Origin: Microbacterium oryzae
GTDB lineage: Bacteria; Actinomycetota; Actinomycetes; Actinomycetales; Microbacteriaceae
Direction of reading: 5' to 3'
Length of the DNA: 64,000 nucleotides
Assembly: GCF_009735645.1 (NCBI RefSeq)
Contig: NZ_CP032550.1
Location: forward strand, 2,604,001 to 2,668,000
The translations under genes and the position numbers were made by a program. Under the pieces are notes generated by a model. The model did no database searches and had not been told where the DNA came from. It saw only the letters and a list, made by a program, of their open reading frames with translations. Shown in pieces: positions 34,238 through 43,195 of this stretch; position 1 is the first letter of the stretch, and every line of letters starts with the position of its first letter.

Positions 34238-35145
34238 GCGCGCTGCTCGAGATCGAAGACCTCGTCGTCGAATACGTCAGCGACGAGCGGGCCGTCCGAG
34301 GTGCGGATCGGGTCAGCGTGTCCATCGCACCCGGGGAGATCCTCGGACTCGCGGGGGAATCCGGATGCGGCAAGTCGACGGTCGCCAACGCGGTGATGCG
34401 CCTGCTCAAGGATCCCGCGCGGATCAGCGCGGGAGCCATCCGTTTCGACGGCCAGGACGTGCTCCGCATGAGCGCGCAGCAGCTGCGCGAGTGGCGGTGG
34501 CGGGAGACGGCGATGGTGTTCCAGTCCGCCATGAACTCGCTCAACCCCGTGATGCGCATTGGCGACCAGATCATCGACATCTTCACCACGCACGAGAGGA
34601 TGTCGCGTTCGGCGGCGAGGGCCGAGGCCGTGCGTCTCATGGACCTCGTCCGGATCGATCCGGCGCGTCTGAGCGCGTACCCGCACCAGCTGTCCGGCGG
34701 TCAGCGCCAGCGCGTCGTCATCGCGATGGCCTGTGCGCTGCGACCGCGGCTGCTGATCCTCGACGAGCCCACGACGGCTCTCGACGTGGTGGTGCAGCAG
34801 GAGATCCTTGCGCAGATCAGGGAGCTGCAGCAGGAGCTCGGCTTCTCGGTGCTGTTCATCACGCACGACATGTCACTCATGCTCGAGCTGTCCGACCGCA
34901 TCGGAGTGATGTACGCCGGTCGGATCGTCGAGCTCGCGCCCGCGTCGGTGCTGAAGAGCGGCGCCCGCCACGCCTACACGCAGGCGCTTCTCGGAGCGTT
35001 CCCCTCGATCTCCGGTCCGCGCAAGCACCTCGTCGGACTGGCCGAGGGGTCCCGCTTCACCGACATCGGCGACCTCGTCGAGGTCGCACCCGGCCATTTC
35101 GTCGCGCCGAGCGACGTGGAGCTCCGTACCGAGGGGGGACGATGA
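34234..35145 (+). CDS. Opp/Dpp-type ABC ATPase 1 (DppD-like)
   Basis: This 303-residue ATP-binding subunit has Walker A 'GESGCGKST', Q-loop around 'MVFQSAMNSLNPVM', signature 'LSGGQRQRV', Walker B 'LLILDEPTTALD' and H-loop 'ITHDMSLML'. The C-terminal extension carries the oligopeptide-transporter domain ('GARHAYTQALLGAFPSI'), but I see no four-Cys iron-sulfur cluster of the kind present in some DppD proteins. Coupled by ATGA on both ends. Confidence 0.92.
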   Translation: MSALLEIEDLVVEYVSDERAVRGADRVSVSIAPGEILGLAGESGCGKSTVANAVMRLLKDPARISAGAIRFDGQDVLRMSAQQLREWRWRETAMVFQSAMNSLNPVMRIGDQIIDIFTTHERMSRSAARAEAVRLMDLVRIDPARLSAYPHQLSGGQRQRVVIAMACALRPRLLILDEPTTALDVVVQQEILAQIRELQQELGFSVLFITHDMSLMLELSDRIGVMYAGRIVELAPASVLKSGARHAYTQALLGAFPSISGPRKHLVGLAEGSRFTDIGDLVEVAPGHFVAPSDVELRTEGGR

Positions 35146-36080
35146 ACGTCACTCAGACCGAGCCTGCGATCCGTATCCGCGGACTGGACAAGACATTCGT
35201 GCAGGGCGGCTTCCGCTCGCGTCGCGAGGTCAAGGCGCTGAACTCTGTGGATCTCGAGGTCGGGCGCGGCGAGATCGTGGCGCTCGTCGGAGAATCCGGA
35301 TCGGGCAAGTCCACCCTCGCCCGATGCATCGCGCGGCTCGAGACGCCGGACGACGGCGTCATGGAGGTGCTCGGCGAGGATGTGCTGCGCACGCAGCGGC
35401 GTCGAGCGTCCAAGGCCTACCGCAGCGACGTCCAGATGGTGTTCCAGGATCCGTTCGGCTCCCTGAATCCGACGCAGCGCGTCGAGCACGTGCTCGCGCG
35501 CTCGCTGCACCTGCACGGCAAGGCGAGGAAGGACCTGCGCGCGCAGCTGGTCGAGCTCGTCGAATCCGTGGGGCTGCCGGCCGAGGTCCTCAGCTCCTTC
35601 CCGCATGAGATGTCGGGAGGTCAGCGTCAGCGCATCGCGATCGCCCGCGTGCTCGCCGTGGAGCCGAAGGTCATCCTCGCCGACGAGCCCACGTCCATGC
35701 TCGACGTCTCCGTGCGGATCGGGGTGCTGAACCTGCTGTCGAAGCTCCGTGATGAACGGGGGATCGCCATCCTCTACGTCACGCACGACCTCGCATCCGC
35801 GCGATACCTCGCCGACCGGATCCTCGTGATGCACCGAGGGACCCTCGTCGAGGGCGGCGAGTCGCTCGCCCTTCTCGACTCCCCACAGCATCCGTACACG
35901 CGGATGCTCGTCGGAGCCGTCCCCGACCCCGAGCGGACGATTCCGTTCGATCCGGAGGAGAGACGCCTGTTCCGCACCGAGATCGAGGCCTGGGCGGACG
36001 CCCCGTCCGCTCGCGTGCTCGTCGACCACGAATCCGGACACTGGGTCTGGAAGCCCAAGGAGACCACGCCCCATGCTTGA
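35142..36080 (+). CDS. Opp/Dpp-type ABC ATPase 2 (DppF-like)
   Basis: This 312-residue ATP-binding subunit has Walker A 'GESGSGKST', signature 'MSGGQRQRI', Walker B 'VILADEPTSMLD' and H-loop 'VTHDLASARYLADRI'. The Asp-Val-Ser-Val-Arg stretch after Walker B is typical of DppF. The C-terminus is longer than usual, ending 'DHESGHWVWKPKETTPHA', which resembles the tail 'GHWVA' that marks these ATPases in sugar-associated Opp systems. It overlaps the GH32 gene by 8 bp. Confidence 0.92.
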   Translation: MNVTQTEPAIRIRGLDKTFVQGGFRSRREVKALNSVDLEVGRGEIVALVGESGSGKSTLARCIARLETPDDGVMEVLGEDVLRTQRRRASKAYRSDVQMVFQDPFGSLNPTQRVEHVLARSLHLHGKARKDLRAQLVELVESVGLPAEVLSSFPHEMSGGQRQRIAIARVLAVEPKVILADEPTSMLDVSVRIGVLNLLSKLRDERGIAILYVTHDLASARYLADRILVMHRGTLVEGGESLALLDSPQHPYTRMLVGAVPDPERTIPFDPEERRLFRTEIEAWADAPSARVLVDHESGHWVWKPKETTPHA

Positions 36081-37632
36081 GGACCACCGCAACCCCGCCA
36101 GCGCGTCAGCGGTGCTGGAGGAATCGGACCCGCGCGCAATCGTGCTCGCGGACCGCTACCGGCCCGTCTATCACTTCACGTCGCCCTCGGGATGGCTCAA
36201 CGATCCCAACGGGGTCAGCCAGTGGAATGGCGAATACCACCTCTTCTACCAGTACAACCCGTACAGTGCCGACCACCGCCTCATCCACTGGGGACACGCG
36301 GTCAGCACCGATCTCGTCCGCTGGTCCGACCGCCCGATCGCGCTGACTCCGAGCGAAGGACCGGACGAGGAAGGCTGCTGGTCGGGCGTCCTCGTCGAGG
36401 ATCGCGGACGCCCCGTGATCGTCTACTCGGGGCACGCGCACGGACGTCAGACCGCCTGCCTCGCGTACGGCGACGCGACGCTCACGACCTGGACGAAGGA
36501 GGGCGGCAACCCCGTCATCGAACCGCCGCAGGGCGTGGCCCTCACGGCATTCCGCGACCACTGCGTGTGGCGGGAGAACGGCGTGTGGCGGCAGCTGATC
36601 GGCAGCGGCATCCGAGGCGAGGGCGGCACGGCCTTCCTCTACGAATCCGAGGATCTCGTGTCATGGCGGTTGATCGGCCCGCTCGCGATCGGCGAGGCCG
36701 CCGCGCTGCCCGACACGGACCCGCTGTGGACGGGGACGATGTGGGAGTGCGTCGACTTCTTCCGGCTCGGCGCGGATGGCACCACGGGCGCGCCGGACAG
36801 CGCGAGCGACGACGAGCACGTGCTGCTCTTCTCGGCATGGGACGACGACCGCACGATGCACCCGCTCGCGGCGATCGGCCGCTATGCGGGCGACCGGTTC
36901 GCGATCGACCGATATCAGCGACTCGACCTGGGCGGACGCCACGCCTACGCGCCGCAGACGTTCGCAGATGAGTCGGGGCGCCGCGTGCTCTGGAGCTGGA
37001 TGCAGGAGGCGCGCGGCGGGGCCGCCCAGCGGGCAGCCGGCTGGTCCGGTGCCATGGCGCTCCCGCGCGTCCTCACGATCGACGACATCGGCGTCATCCG
37101 CCAGGAGCCCGTGCCGGAGCTCGAGGCAGCCCGAGGTGAGCGCCTGACATGGAGGAGAGAGCAGGGCGCCGTGGCGTCAGCCGGGGACCAGATCGAGTTC
37201 GACCTCGATGCGTCGGTGCCGGCGGGATCCGCGGTGACGATCGAGATGCTCTCGACGCCCGACGGCACCGAGAAGACGGTCGCGGTCGTCAGGCGCGAAG
37301 CCGACGGCGAGCTCACTCTCACCGTCGATCGCGCCCGTTCGTCGCTCGGCGAGGACCTCGACACGTCGATGCATTCCGGCGCGGTGCCGGCAGAACACGA
37401 TCACGTGCGGGTGCGCGGGTTCCTCGACCGCTCATCGCTGGAGATCTTCGTAGACGGCATCGCGCTGACCACCCGCGTGTACCCCACCCGCGCAGACGCG
37501 GTCGGCATCCGCGTGCAGGCCGGCGGCGGCGCGGCGCTGGCGAGGATCGACGGCTGGCGGGTGCTCGGCCAGGAGCAGGAGGTCCGCTTGTCCGGCGCCG
37601 CGGGTTCCGAGGAGGACGGCCATGACCGATGA
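36073..37632 (+). CDS. Cytoplasmic GH32 beta-fructosidase
   Basis: This 519-residue GH32 enzyme without a signal peptide hydrolyses beta-linked fructose from sucrose or fructo-oligosaccharides brought in by the preceding transporter. The five-blade propeller carries nucleophile Asp44 in 'GWLNDPNG', the transition-state Asp162 and acid/base Glu225 in 'MWECVDFF'. The second motif reads FRDH instead of the near-invariant RDP, with the proline replaced by His163. The C-terminal half (about 350-515) is the beta-sandwich, containing 'FLDRSSLEIFVDG'. It is translationally tied to the ATPase gene (8-bp overlap) and to the secreted GH32 (11-bp overlap). Confidence 0.92.
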   Translation: MLEDHRNPASASAVLEESDPRAIVLADRYRPVYHFTSPSGWLNDPNGVSQWNGEYHLFYQYNPYSADHRLIHWGHAVSTDLVRWSDRPIALTPSEGPDEEGCWSGVLVEDRGRPVIVYSGHAHGRQTACLAYGDATLTTWTKEGGNPVIEPPQGVALTAFRDHCVWRENGVWRQLIGSGIRGEGGTAFLYESEDLVSWRLIGPLAIGEAAALPDTDPLWTGTMWECVDFFRLGADGTTGAPDSASDDEHVLLFSAWDDDRTMHPLAAIGRYAGDRFAIDRYQRLDLGGRHAYAPQTFADESGRRVLWSWMQEARGGAAQRAAGWSGAMALPRVLTIDDIGVIRQEPVPELEAARGERLTWRREQGAVASAGDQIEFDLDASVPAGSAVTIEMLSTPDGTEKTVAVVRREADGELTLTVDRARSSLGEDLDTSMHSGAVPAEHDHVRVRGFLDRSSLEIFVDGIALTTRVYPTRADAVGIRVQAGGGAALARIDGWRVLGQEQEVRLSGAAGSEEDGHDR

Positions 37633-39208
37633 CGCCTCCCGGGGGCCTCGACAGAGTCTCTCGCGCCGCGCGCTCTTCACAGGCGCCGGAGCGGCAGCGC
37701 TCGGGGCGGCGGCGGTGACCGTCTCCGACGCACCCGCGACGGCGGCGACAGCGCGCTCGAACCGCTCGCCGAATGCCCGGCAGCGCCAGCGGCCGGCATA
37801 TCACTTCAGCGTGCCGGACAACTGGAAGAACGACCCGCAGCGACCGATCTTCATCGACGGCGAGTACCTGTACTACTACCTGTACAACGAGGACTATCTG
37901 ACGGGCGGCAGTGGCACGTCCTGGCGCCTGGCGACGACCCGGGACCACGTGAAGTTCGTCGATCGGGGCGTCGCGATCCCGAAGTTCTCCAACGATAACG
38001 GGGACTGCTGGTCCGGCAGCGCGGTGGTCGACGTCGCGAACAGCGCCGGCTTCGGCGAAGGAGCGGTCGTCGCGCTCGTGACACAGGCTCCGAACGGCGT
38101 CCAGGGGCAGTACCTGTGGTACTCCGTCGACGGCGGTCGCAGCTTCGCCTCTGCCGGGGACGAGCCGGTCCTCGCGAACCCGGGTCGACACGATTTCCGC
38201 GACCCGAAGGTCGTGTGGGATGACGAACGTGCGCGCTGGTTCCTCGCCAACGCCGAGGGCGATCGGCTGGGCTTCTACGCTTCGCCCGACCTGCGCTCCT
38301 GGACGCGCGTCGGAGAGTTCCGACGCGATGACCTCGGGTTGCTCGAGTGCCCTGACCTCTTCCGCATGCAGGCCGAGGACGGCAGTCGTCATTGGATCCT
38401 CGGCACGAGCGCGAACGGCAAGGGGCGCGGGCTTCCGGCCACGTACGCCTACTGGCTCGGCGACTTCGACGGCGCGACGTTCAGCACCGCGCACGACGAG
38501 CCGCGGTGGCTGGACTGGGGCTACGACTTCTACGGAGCCGTCACCTACCCGGATCATGACGAGTCCGGCGCCGAAAACCCGCGTCTGCGGCGTGCGATCG
38601 GCTGGGCGAACTTCTGGGACTATCCCCACAACACGCCCAGCCTCGCGACTGATGGCTACAACGGGGACGACATGATCGTGCGCGAGCTGCGGCTGGTTGC
38701 GACTGCGGACGGATACGCTCTCGCATCCGCCCCGCCCTCGGCGCTCGCACGATACGCGACGAAGGTCCATGACCTCGGCGACGTGTCGGTCGCCGGCACG
38801 AAGGACTTGGACGTGCAGTCCGGATCCTTCGACCTGACCTGCGAGCTCGTGTGGGATCCGACGGATCCGCCGGGGAACGTCGGCATCGAGGTCCTCCGAG
38901 CACCGGGTGGAGGCCGCCACGTGGCTGTCGGGACCTATCTCGACGGCCGCTTCGCCTACGTCAACCGTCGACCGACGATCAACCCGACAGGTGGGGAGTC
39001 GCAGACGCCGGTGGATCCTTCGACGGGACGGCTCGTGATGCGGGTCCTCGCCGATCGGACGAGCGTCGAGCTGTTCATCGGCGATGGCACGGTGGTGCAC
39101 TCGCACCGCGTGTTCCCGCTCGAGGTTGACGACCGGATCCGCCTCTACGCGTCCGACGGCGGCGCCGTGTTCCGAGGACTCACGATCCGGGAGCTCGCAG
39201 TCCGCTGA
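37622..39208 (+). CDS. Secreted (Tat) GH32 fructan hydrolase, levanase-like
   Basis: This 528-residue protein has a twin-arginine signal peptide ('SRRALFTGAGAAALGAAAV', Arg15-Arg16) and a probable cleavage after the ATA region near residue 42. The GH32 domain shows nucleophile Asp71 in 'NWKNDPQRPIF', an intact RDP motif (193-195) and acid/base Glu242 in 'LLECPDLFR', followed by a beta-sandwich with 'MRVLADRTSVELFIGDG'. The NDPQRP form of the first motif occurs in levanases and levan fructotransferases rather than invertases. It would act outside the cell to produce the oligosaccharides taken up by the Opp-type system. Exact product (levanbiose, fructose or an anhydride) is open. Confidence 0.9.
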   Translation: MTDDASRGPRQSLSRRALFTGAGAAALGAAAVTVSDAPATAATARSNRSPNARQRQRPAYHFSVPDNWKNDPQRPIFIDGEYLYYYLYNEDYLTGGSGTSWRLATTRDHVKFVDRGVAIPKFSNDNGDCWSGSAVVDVANSAGFGEGAVVALVTQAPNGVQGQYLWYSVDGGRSFASAGDEPVLANPGRHDFRDPKVVWDDERARWFLANAEGDRLGFYASPDLRSWTRVGEFRRDDLGLLECPDLFRMQAEDGSRHWILGTSANGKGRGLPATYAYWLGDFDGATFSTAHDEPRWLDWGYDFYGAVTYPDHDESGAENPRLRRAIGWANFWDYPHNTPSLATDGYNGDDMIVRELRLVATADGYALASAPPSALARYATKVHDLGDVSVAGTKDLDVQSGSFDLTCELVWDPTDPPGNVGIEVLRAPGGGRHVAVGTYLDGRFAYVNRRPTINPTGGESQTPVDPSTGRLVMRVLADRTSVELFIGDGTVVHSHRVFPLEVDDRIRLYASDGGAVFRGLTIRELAVR

Positions 39209-39236
39209 GACGGGCACGCGTCTCCCATGGCATGGG

Positions 39237-39279
39237 GAGGGGCCGCCGCCGCGACTCGTGGTCGCGACGACGGCCCCTC
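39237..39279. terminator. Bidirectional hairpin between fructan locus and nucleotidase gene
   Basis: Arms 39237-39255 and 39261-39279 pair at 17 of 19 positions around a 5-nt loop (TCGTG). The stem sits in the 82-bp gap between two convergent stop codons (39208 and 39291), so it can serve both transcripts. Confidence 0.8.
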
Positions 39280-39290
39280 TGGCCGGCGGA

Positions 39291-42200
39291 TTATGCCCGG
39301 CGACGTCGCAGCGCGAGGAGCAGGACCCCCGCGCCCATCAGCAGGGCCGCAGCGACAGCGCCGATCAGCGTGAGGTCGCTGCCGGTCGGGGCCAGGTCCT
39401 CCTCGGCCTCGCCCTGAGGCGCAGGGTCGGCGTGCGGAGCCGGGTCCGCCTCGGGAGCGGCGTCGGCGGGAGTGTCCTCCGCGGGGGTCTCCTCGGTGGG
39501 GACTTCCTCGGCGGGAGTCTCTTCGGCGGGGGTCTCCTCCGCGGGGGTCTCCTCCGCGGGAGTCTCTTCGGCAGGGGTCTCCTCGGTGGGGACTTCTTCC
39601 GCGGGGATCTCCTCGGCGGGAGCTTCCTCAACCGGAGCTTCCTCGGCAGGGCTCTCCTCCTCGGGCACCTCTTCGCCCGGGGTCTCCTGGCCCGGGGTCT
39701 CTTCGCCCGGGGTCTCCTCGCCGGGAGTCTCCTCGCCCGGCGTCTCCTCGCCGGGGACCTCCTCGCCCGGCTCCTCCGGCGCTGCCGCATAGACAGCTGC
39801 GCGGCCGAGGGGAGCGGGGTCGACGACATCCTGCGCATCGAAGTAGTCGACCGTCGCCGAGAGATCGATCAGGCCGCTGTCCGCGGTGCCCGCGCCATCC
39901 GCGAAGGTCGCGAACCCGTCGCCACCCGAGGCCAGGAACGAGTTCGTCGTGACGAGGAACTCGTCCTCCGGCGCGATCGCGTCGCCCTCGAACGTCATGG
40001 CGACCACGTGCTCGCCCGCCGCCGCGTCCTCGATGTACTCGTAGGCGAAGCCGTCCGAGATCCCGAGGTGCAGCTTCGGGCGCTCCTTGCCCGGCTGCCA
40101 CTGCTCCTCGAGGATGGCCTCGAGCTGCGCTCCCGTGAGGGTGGTCGTGACGAGGGTGTTGCCGAACGGCTGCACGGCCGCCACCTCCTCGTAGGTCACG
40201 GTGCCGTCCTCGCCGAAGAGCAGGTCGTCGCGGAGCCCGCCCGGGTTCATGATCGCGATGTCGACGGCCTGTCCGCCGTAGCTGCCGTACTCAGACGAGG
40301 TCGCCCAGCGGTAGATGTCGGCGACGAGGTTGCCCATCGTCGACTCCACGCCGCGGTCGTCTCCCGGAGGGGTGCCCCCGCGCAGGATGTCGCCGCTGAT
40401 CCGGCCGACGACCTCCTGGCCGAGGACATCCGCCTCCGCGGCCGCCGCGTCCACGATCTCCTGCACCGCGCCATCCGCCGCGAACTGCGGGACGTCGATC
40501 TCCTCGCCGTTCTCGTCGACCTCCTGCGTGACGAGATCGACGGTCGACCCCTCGATGGAGAGCAGCTCGCCCGTGGCGTCGTCGACCTGGAGGTCGAGGG
40601 CGCCGAGGGTCGTGCCGTACTGGTGCGCGGAGATGACCGGACGGTCGGCGATCTCGCAGTGGTAGAGCTGGTGGGTGTGTCCGGAGACGATCGCGTCGAT
40701 CTCCGCCGAGGCGCCGCGGATGAGGTCGCCGTAGTCGGACTGCTCGCCGGCCATGGCCGTGCAGTCCTCGCCGGCCGAGCCCGAGTGGGTCAGCAGCACG
40801 ATGACGTCGGCGGCGTCTTCCGCCGTGAGGCGCTCCGCGACGCGGTTCGCGGCTTCGAGCTGGTCGCCGAACTCGAGATCGGCGATGCCGGCAGGGCTGA
40901 CGAGGGTCGCCGTATCGGGGGTGATCGTGCCGATGAAGGCCACGCGCACCCCGCCGACCTCGCGCACCGCGTACTCCTGCAGCGCCGGGGTCTTCGTGCC
41001 CTTGCGGTACACGTTCGCGCCGAGGGCGTAGTCGGCGCTGCCGTAGCGGGGGATCACGCGGTCGGTGAGGTCGGCGAAGCCCTGGTCGAACTCGTGATTG
41101 CCCACCGCGCTCACGCCGAGGCCGCCGGCGACGAGGGCGTCGATGGTCGGCTCGTCGTCCTGGATGAACGAGGTGAACGTCGATGCGCCGATGTTGTCGC
41201 CCGCCGACGCGAAGATCGTGCTCGGGTTCTCCGCCCGGTACTGGGCGACGGCTCCGGCCAGCACCGCGGCCCCCGCCTCGTCGCCGTTCGACTCGATGCG
41301 ACCGTGGAAGTCGTTGATCGTGAGGATCTGCGCCTCGGTCGTGCCGTCGTCGATCGTGTAGAGCGTCGTCGAGCCGGAGACCTCGTTGCCGACCGCCAGC
41401 AGGGGCTTGCCCGTGGGGGACTCGCTCGCGGGGATGAAGTCGAGGCCCTCGGGGCCGAGGTCGCCGGCCTGCGACAGGATCTCCGCCTGCCGCTCGGGTG
41501 CCGCCTCGATGTCGTCGGCGGCCGAGACGGAGAAGTCCCGGTTGTTCACGTAGGTGACGTACCGCGGCGCGGCGGGGTCGCTGATGTCGTACGCGATCAC
41601 GCCGCCGAGACGCTCGAAGTCCACGAAGGCGTACGTGCGGCCATCCACCTCGCCGATCGCGAGGTTCTCGGGCTCGACGCCCTTCGCGTCGCTTCGGCTC
41701 TCGAGCTCGTTGTCGTCGTGCCCCGCGTTGAAGTGCTCGGGAAGAAGCGCCGCCGTGATCTCCTCGAACTGCGAGCCGGAGTCGAACACCTGCGTGCCGT
41801 CGGTCCGGTAGATCGAGAACGAGCGCGCGCCGTACGCGTAGAGCTCGTCGTAGCAGCCCTGCTCCTCGTCGAAGCCCATCTCGGTGCTGACCTCGAGGCG
41901 GCCGAGCTCGTCATCGGCCAGCAGCGCGGCGTCGAACGCGGTCTCGCAGACCGGGCCCAGGCCATCCTCTGCCAGGTTCTTCACGCGAGCGGGCTCGACG
42001 TACTCGCCCCACTCGCGGGCGTCGCCCTCGTTGGCGGTGACGAGGTACGTCTCGCCGTCCACCTCGTACGACGAGATGCCGTCGGGCATGTACATGCCGT
42101 AGAGGTTGTCGTACGTGCGCAGGTCGATGGTCGGCGCGTCCTTCGGATCGCGGTCCGACGGGTCGAGGGCGACCTCACCCCAGTTCTTGAAGCCGAGCGA

Positions 42201-43043
42201 CCAGATGTCGGTGACGGCGGCCGTGGCGAGGTCGATGACCGCGACCGCGTTCGCCTCCTGAAGTGCCGCGTAGGCCGTGCCGCCCGAGACCGTGATGTAC
42301 TCCGGCTCCAGGTTGCGCGACACCGGCAGGTCGTCGCCGTGCGGGCGGGGGCCGAAGACGCGGACATCGGCGGGCAGCGCGCCGTTCTCGAACGCGTGGA
42401 AATCGGCGATGCGCACGTCGGCCTGTGCGGGCGCGGCGACCGTGCCGAGCGCGGGAAGCGTGACGACCCCCACCGAGCCCTCGGGGTCGCGGGAGAAGTC
42501 GTCGGCCGGCTCGCCCTCGTTCGCGACGAGCGCGTACGCCCCGTCGGGGGAGACCGTCACCATGTCGGGCAGGGCGCCGACGGTCACCTGACCCAGGACG
42601 GCGGGCTCGTCGGCGTCGGCATCGAAGAACAGCAGCGCGCCGGGCGCGGTCTTGTCGGCCGCGACCTCGAGGGCGACGACGCCGAGACCGTCTTCGCGGA
42701 TGGCCACGGAATTCGCGACGTAGCCGGCGGCTCCGACGGTGAACAGGAGGGCGGGAGCGGCAGGGTCGCTCATGTCGAGGACGCTCACCGAGCCCTCCGA
42801 GGCGTTGATGGAGAAGAGCCGGTCGCCGTGCGCCTGCACGATCTCCGACGCGCCCTCGTCGAACACGCCGGTCTCGTAGGTGCCGGTGGGCGTGAGGGAG
42901 AAGGGGGCGTCGGAGGCGGCGCCGACGATGGGGTCGGGCACCAGAGCGGCGCTGGCGGCGCCGACCGGCACGATGGCGAGCGCGCAGGCGGTCGCCGTGG
43001 CGGCGGCCGCGCCCACGGCGCGTCTGAAGAGGGGAGAAGGCAT
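39291..43043 (-). CDS. Surface-anchored choice-of-anchor I beta-propeller / 5'-nucleotidase fusion
   Basis: This 1250-residue exported protein has a Sec signal peptide (about residues 1-33), a choice-of-anchor I beta-propeller (about 45-590, 'FDEGASEIVQAHGDRLFSIN') and a UshA-type 5'-nucleotidase (about 590-1120). Metal-binding motifs are 'ILTINDFHGRI', 'SAGDNIGAS', 'VGNHEFDQG', 'LLTHSG' and 'VSGHTHQ'; 'AVQPFGNTL' and 'NSFLASGGDGF' belong to the substrate domain. A Pro/Glu/Thr repeat wall spacer (about 1125-1200) leads to LAPTG, a hydrophobic helix and RRRR, matching the LAxTG signal of class E sortases. It would dephosphorylate extracellular nucleotides on the cell wall. The nucleotidase part is nearly duplicated in the next gene. 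Confidence 0.9.
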   Translation of the reverse strand: MPSPLFRRAVGAAAATATACALAIVPVGAASAALVPDPIVGAASDAPFSLTPTGTYETGVFDEGASEIVQAHGDRLFSINASEGSVSVLDMSDPAAPALLFTVGAAGYVANSVAIREDGLGVVALEVAADKTAPGALLFFDADADEPAVLGQVTVGALPDMVTVSPDGAYALVANEGEPADDFSRDPEGSVGVVTLPALGTVAAPAQADVRIADFHAFENGALPADVRVFGPRPHGDDLPVSRNLEPEYITVSGGTAYAALQEANAVAVIDLATAAVTDIWSLGFKNWGEVALDPSDRDPKDAPTIDLRTYDNLYGMYMPDGISSYEVDGETYLVTANEGDAREWGEYVEPARVKNLAEDGLGPVCETAFDAALLADDELGRLEVSTEMGFDEEQGCYDELYAYGARSFSIYRTDGTQVFDSGSQFEEITAALLPEHFNAGHDDNELESRSDAKGVEPENLAIGEVDGRTYAFVDFERLGGVIAYDISDPAAPRYVTYVNNRDFSVSAADDIEAAPERQAEILSQAGDLGPEGLDFIPASESPTGKPLLAVGNEVSGSTTLYTIDDGTTEAQILTINDFHGRIESNGDEAGAAVLAGAVAQYRAENPSTIFASAGDNIGASTFTSFIQDDEPTIDALVAGGLGVSAVGNHEFDQGFADLTDRVIPRYGSADYALGANVYRKGTKTPALQEYAVREVGGVRVAFIGTITPDTATLVSPAGIADLEFGDQLEAANRVAERLTAEDAADVIVLLTHSGSAGEDCTAMAGEQSDYGDLIRGASAEIDAIVSGHTHQLYHCEIADRPVISAHQYGTTLGALDLQVDDATGELLSIEGSTVDLVTQEVDENGEEIDVPQFAADGAVQEIVDAAAAEADVLGQEVVGRISGDILRGGTPPGDDRGVESTMGNLVADIYRWATSSEYGSYGGQAVDIAIMNPGGLRDDLLFGEDGTVTYEEVAAVQPFGNTLVTTTLTGAQLEAILEEQWQPGKERPKLHLGISDGFAYEYIEDAAAGEHVVAMTFEGDAIAPEDEFLVTTNSFLASGGDGFATFADGAGTADSGLIDLSATVDYFDAQDVVDPAPLGRAAVYAAAPEEPGEEVPGEETPGEETPGEETPGEETPGQETPGEEVPEEESPAEEAPVEEAPAEEIPAEEVPTEETPAEETPAEETPAEETPAEETPAEEVPTEETPAEDTPADAAPEADPAPHADPAPQGEAEEDLAPTGSDLTLIGAVAAALLMGAGVLLLALRRRRA
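39470..39770 (-). repeat. 15-bp tandem repeats coding a PEET-rich wall spacer
   Basis: About 20 degenerate copies of a 15-bp unit encode PAEET, PGEET, PTEET and variants. Two blocks can be told apart, PGEET-type toward the nucleotidase and PAEET-type toward the anchor. Such in-frame repeats can change copy number by slippage and so change the length of the cell-wall spacer. Confidence 0.85.
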
Positions 43044-43140
43044 CGCTGTCCTCGTGATCGCAGGAATCGAACGCCGGGTCGGGGCCCGGCGCGCTCACCC
43101 TGTCGAGGCCAGGTGTCACCCCGGTGAACGCCAGGCGAAC

Positions 43141-43183
43141 AGCACAGCGCCCCGCGACCGGGACGGTCGCGGGGCGCTGTGCT
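43141..43183. terminator. Perfect 19-bp hairpin between the two nucleotidase genes
   Basis: Arms 43141-43159 and 43165-43183 are perfectly complementary with loop GGGAC. On the minus strand it begins 13 bp after the stop of the upstream nucleotidase gene (43196) and ends that transcript before the fusion gene starts at 43043. Confidence 0.85.
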
Positions 43184-43195
43184 CGTGCGTTCGGG

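Noticed and set aside
39470..39770. Regular repeats considered as a CRISPR array
   Set aside because: The 15-bp units are contiguous without spacers and are read in frame as a PEET-type protein spacer; no cas genes are nearby.
39084..43127. A 1347-codon open frame on the plus strand opposite the propeller-nucleotidase gene
   Set aside because: Translation is a low-complexity Arg/Val/Gly/Leu-rich series typical of antisense frames in GC-rich genes. The minus-strand protein has a signal peptide, catalytic motifs and an anchor, so this frame is a shadow.
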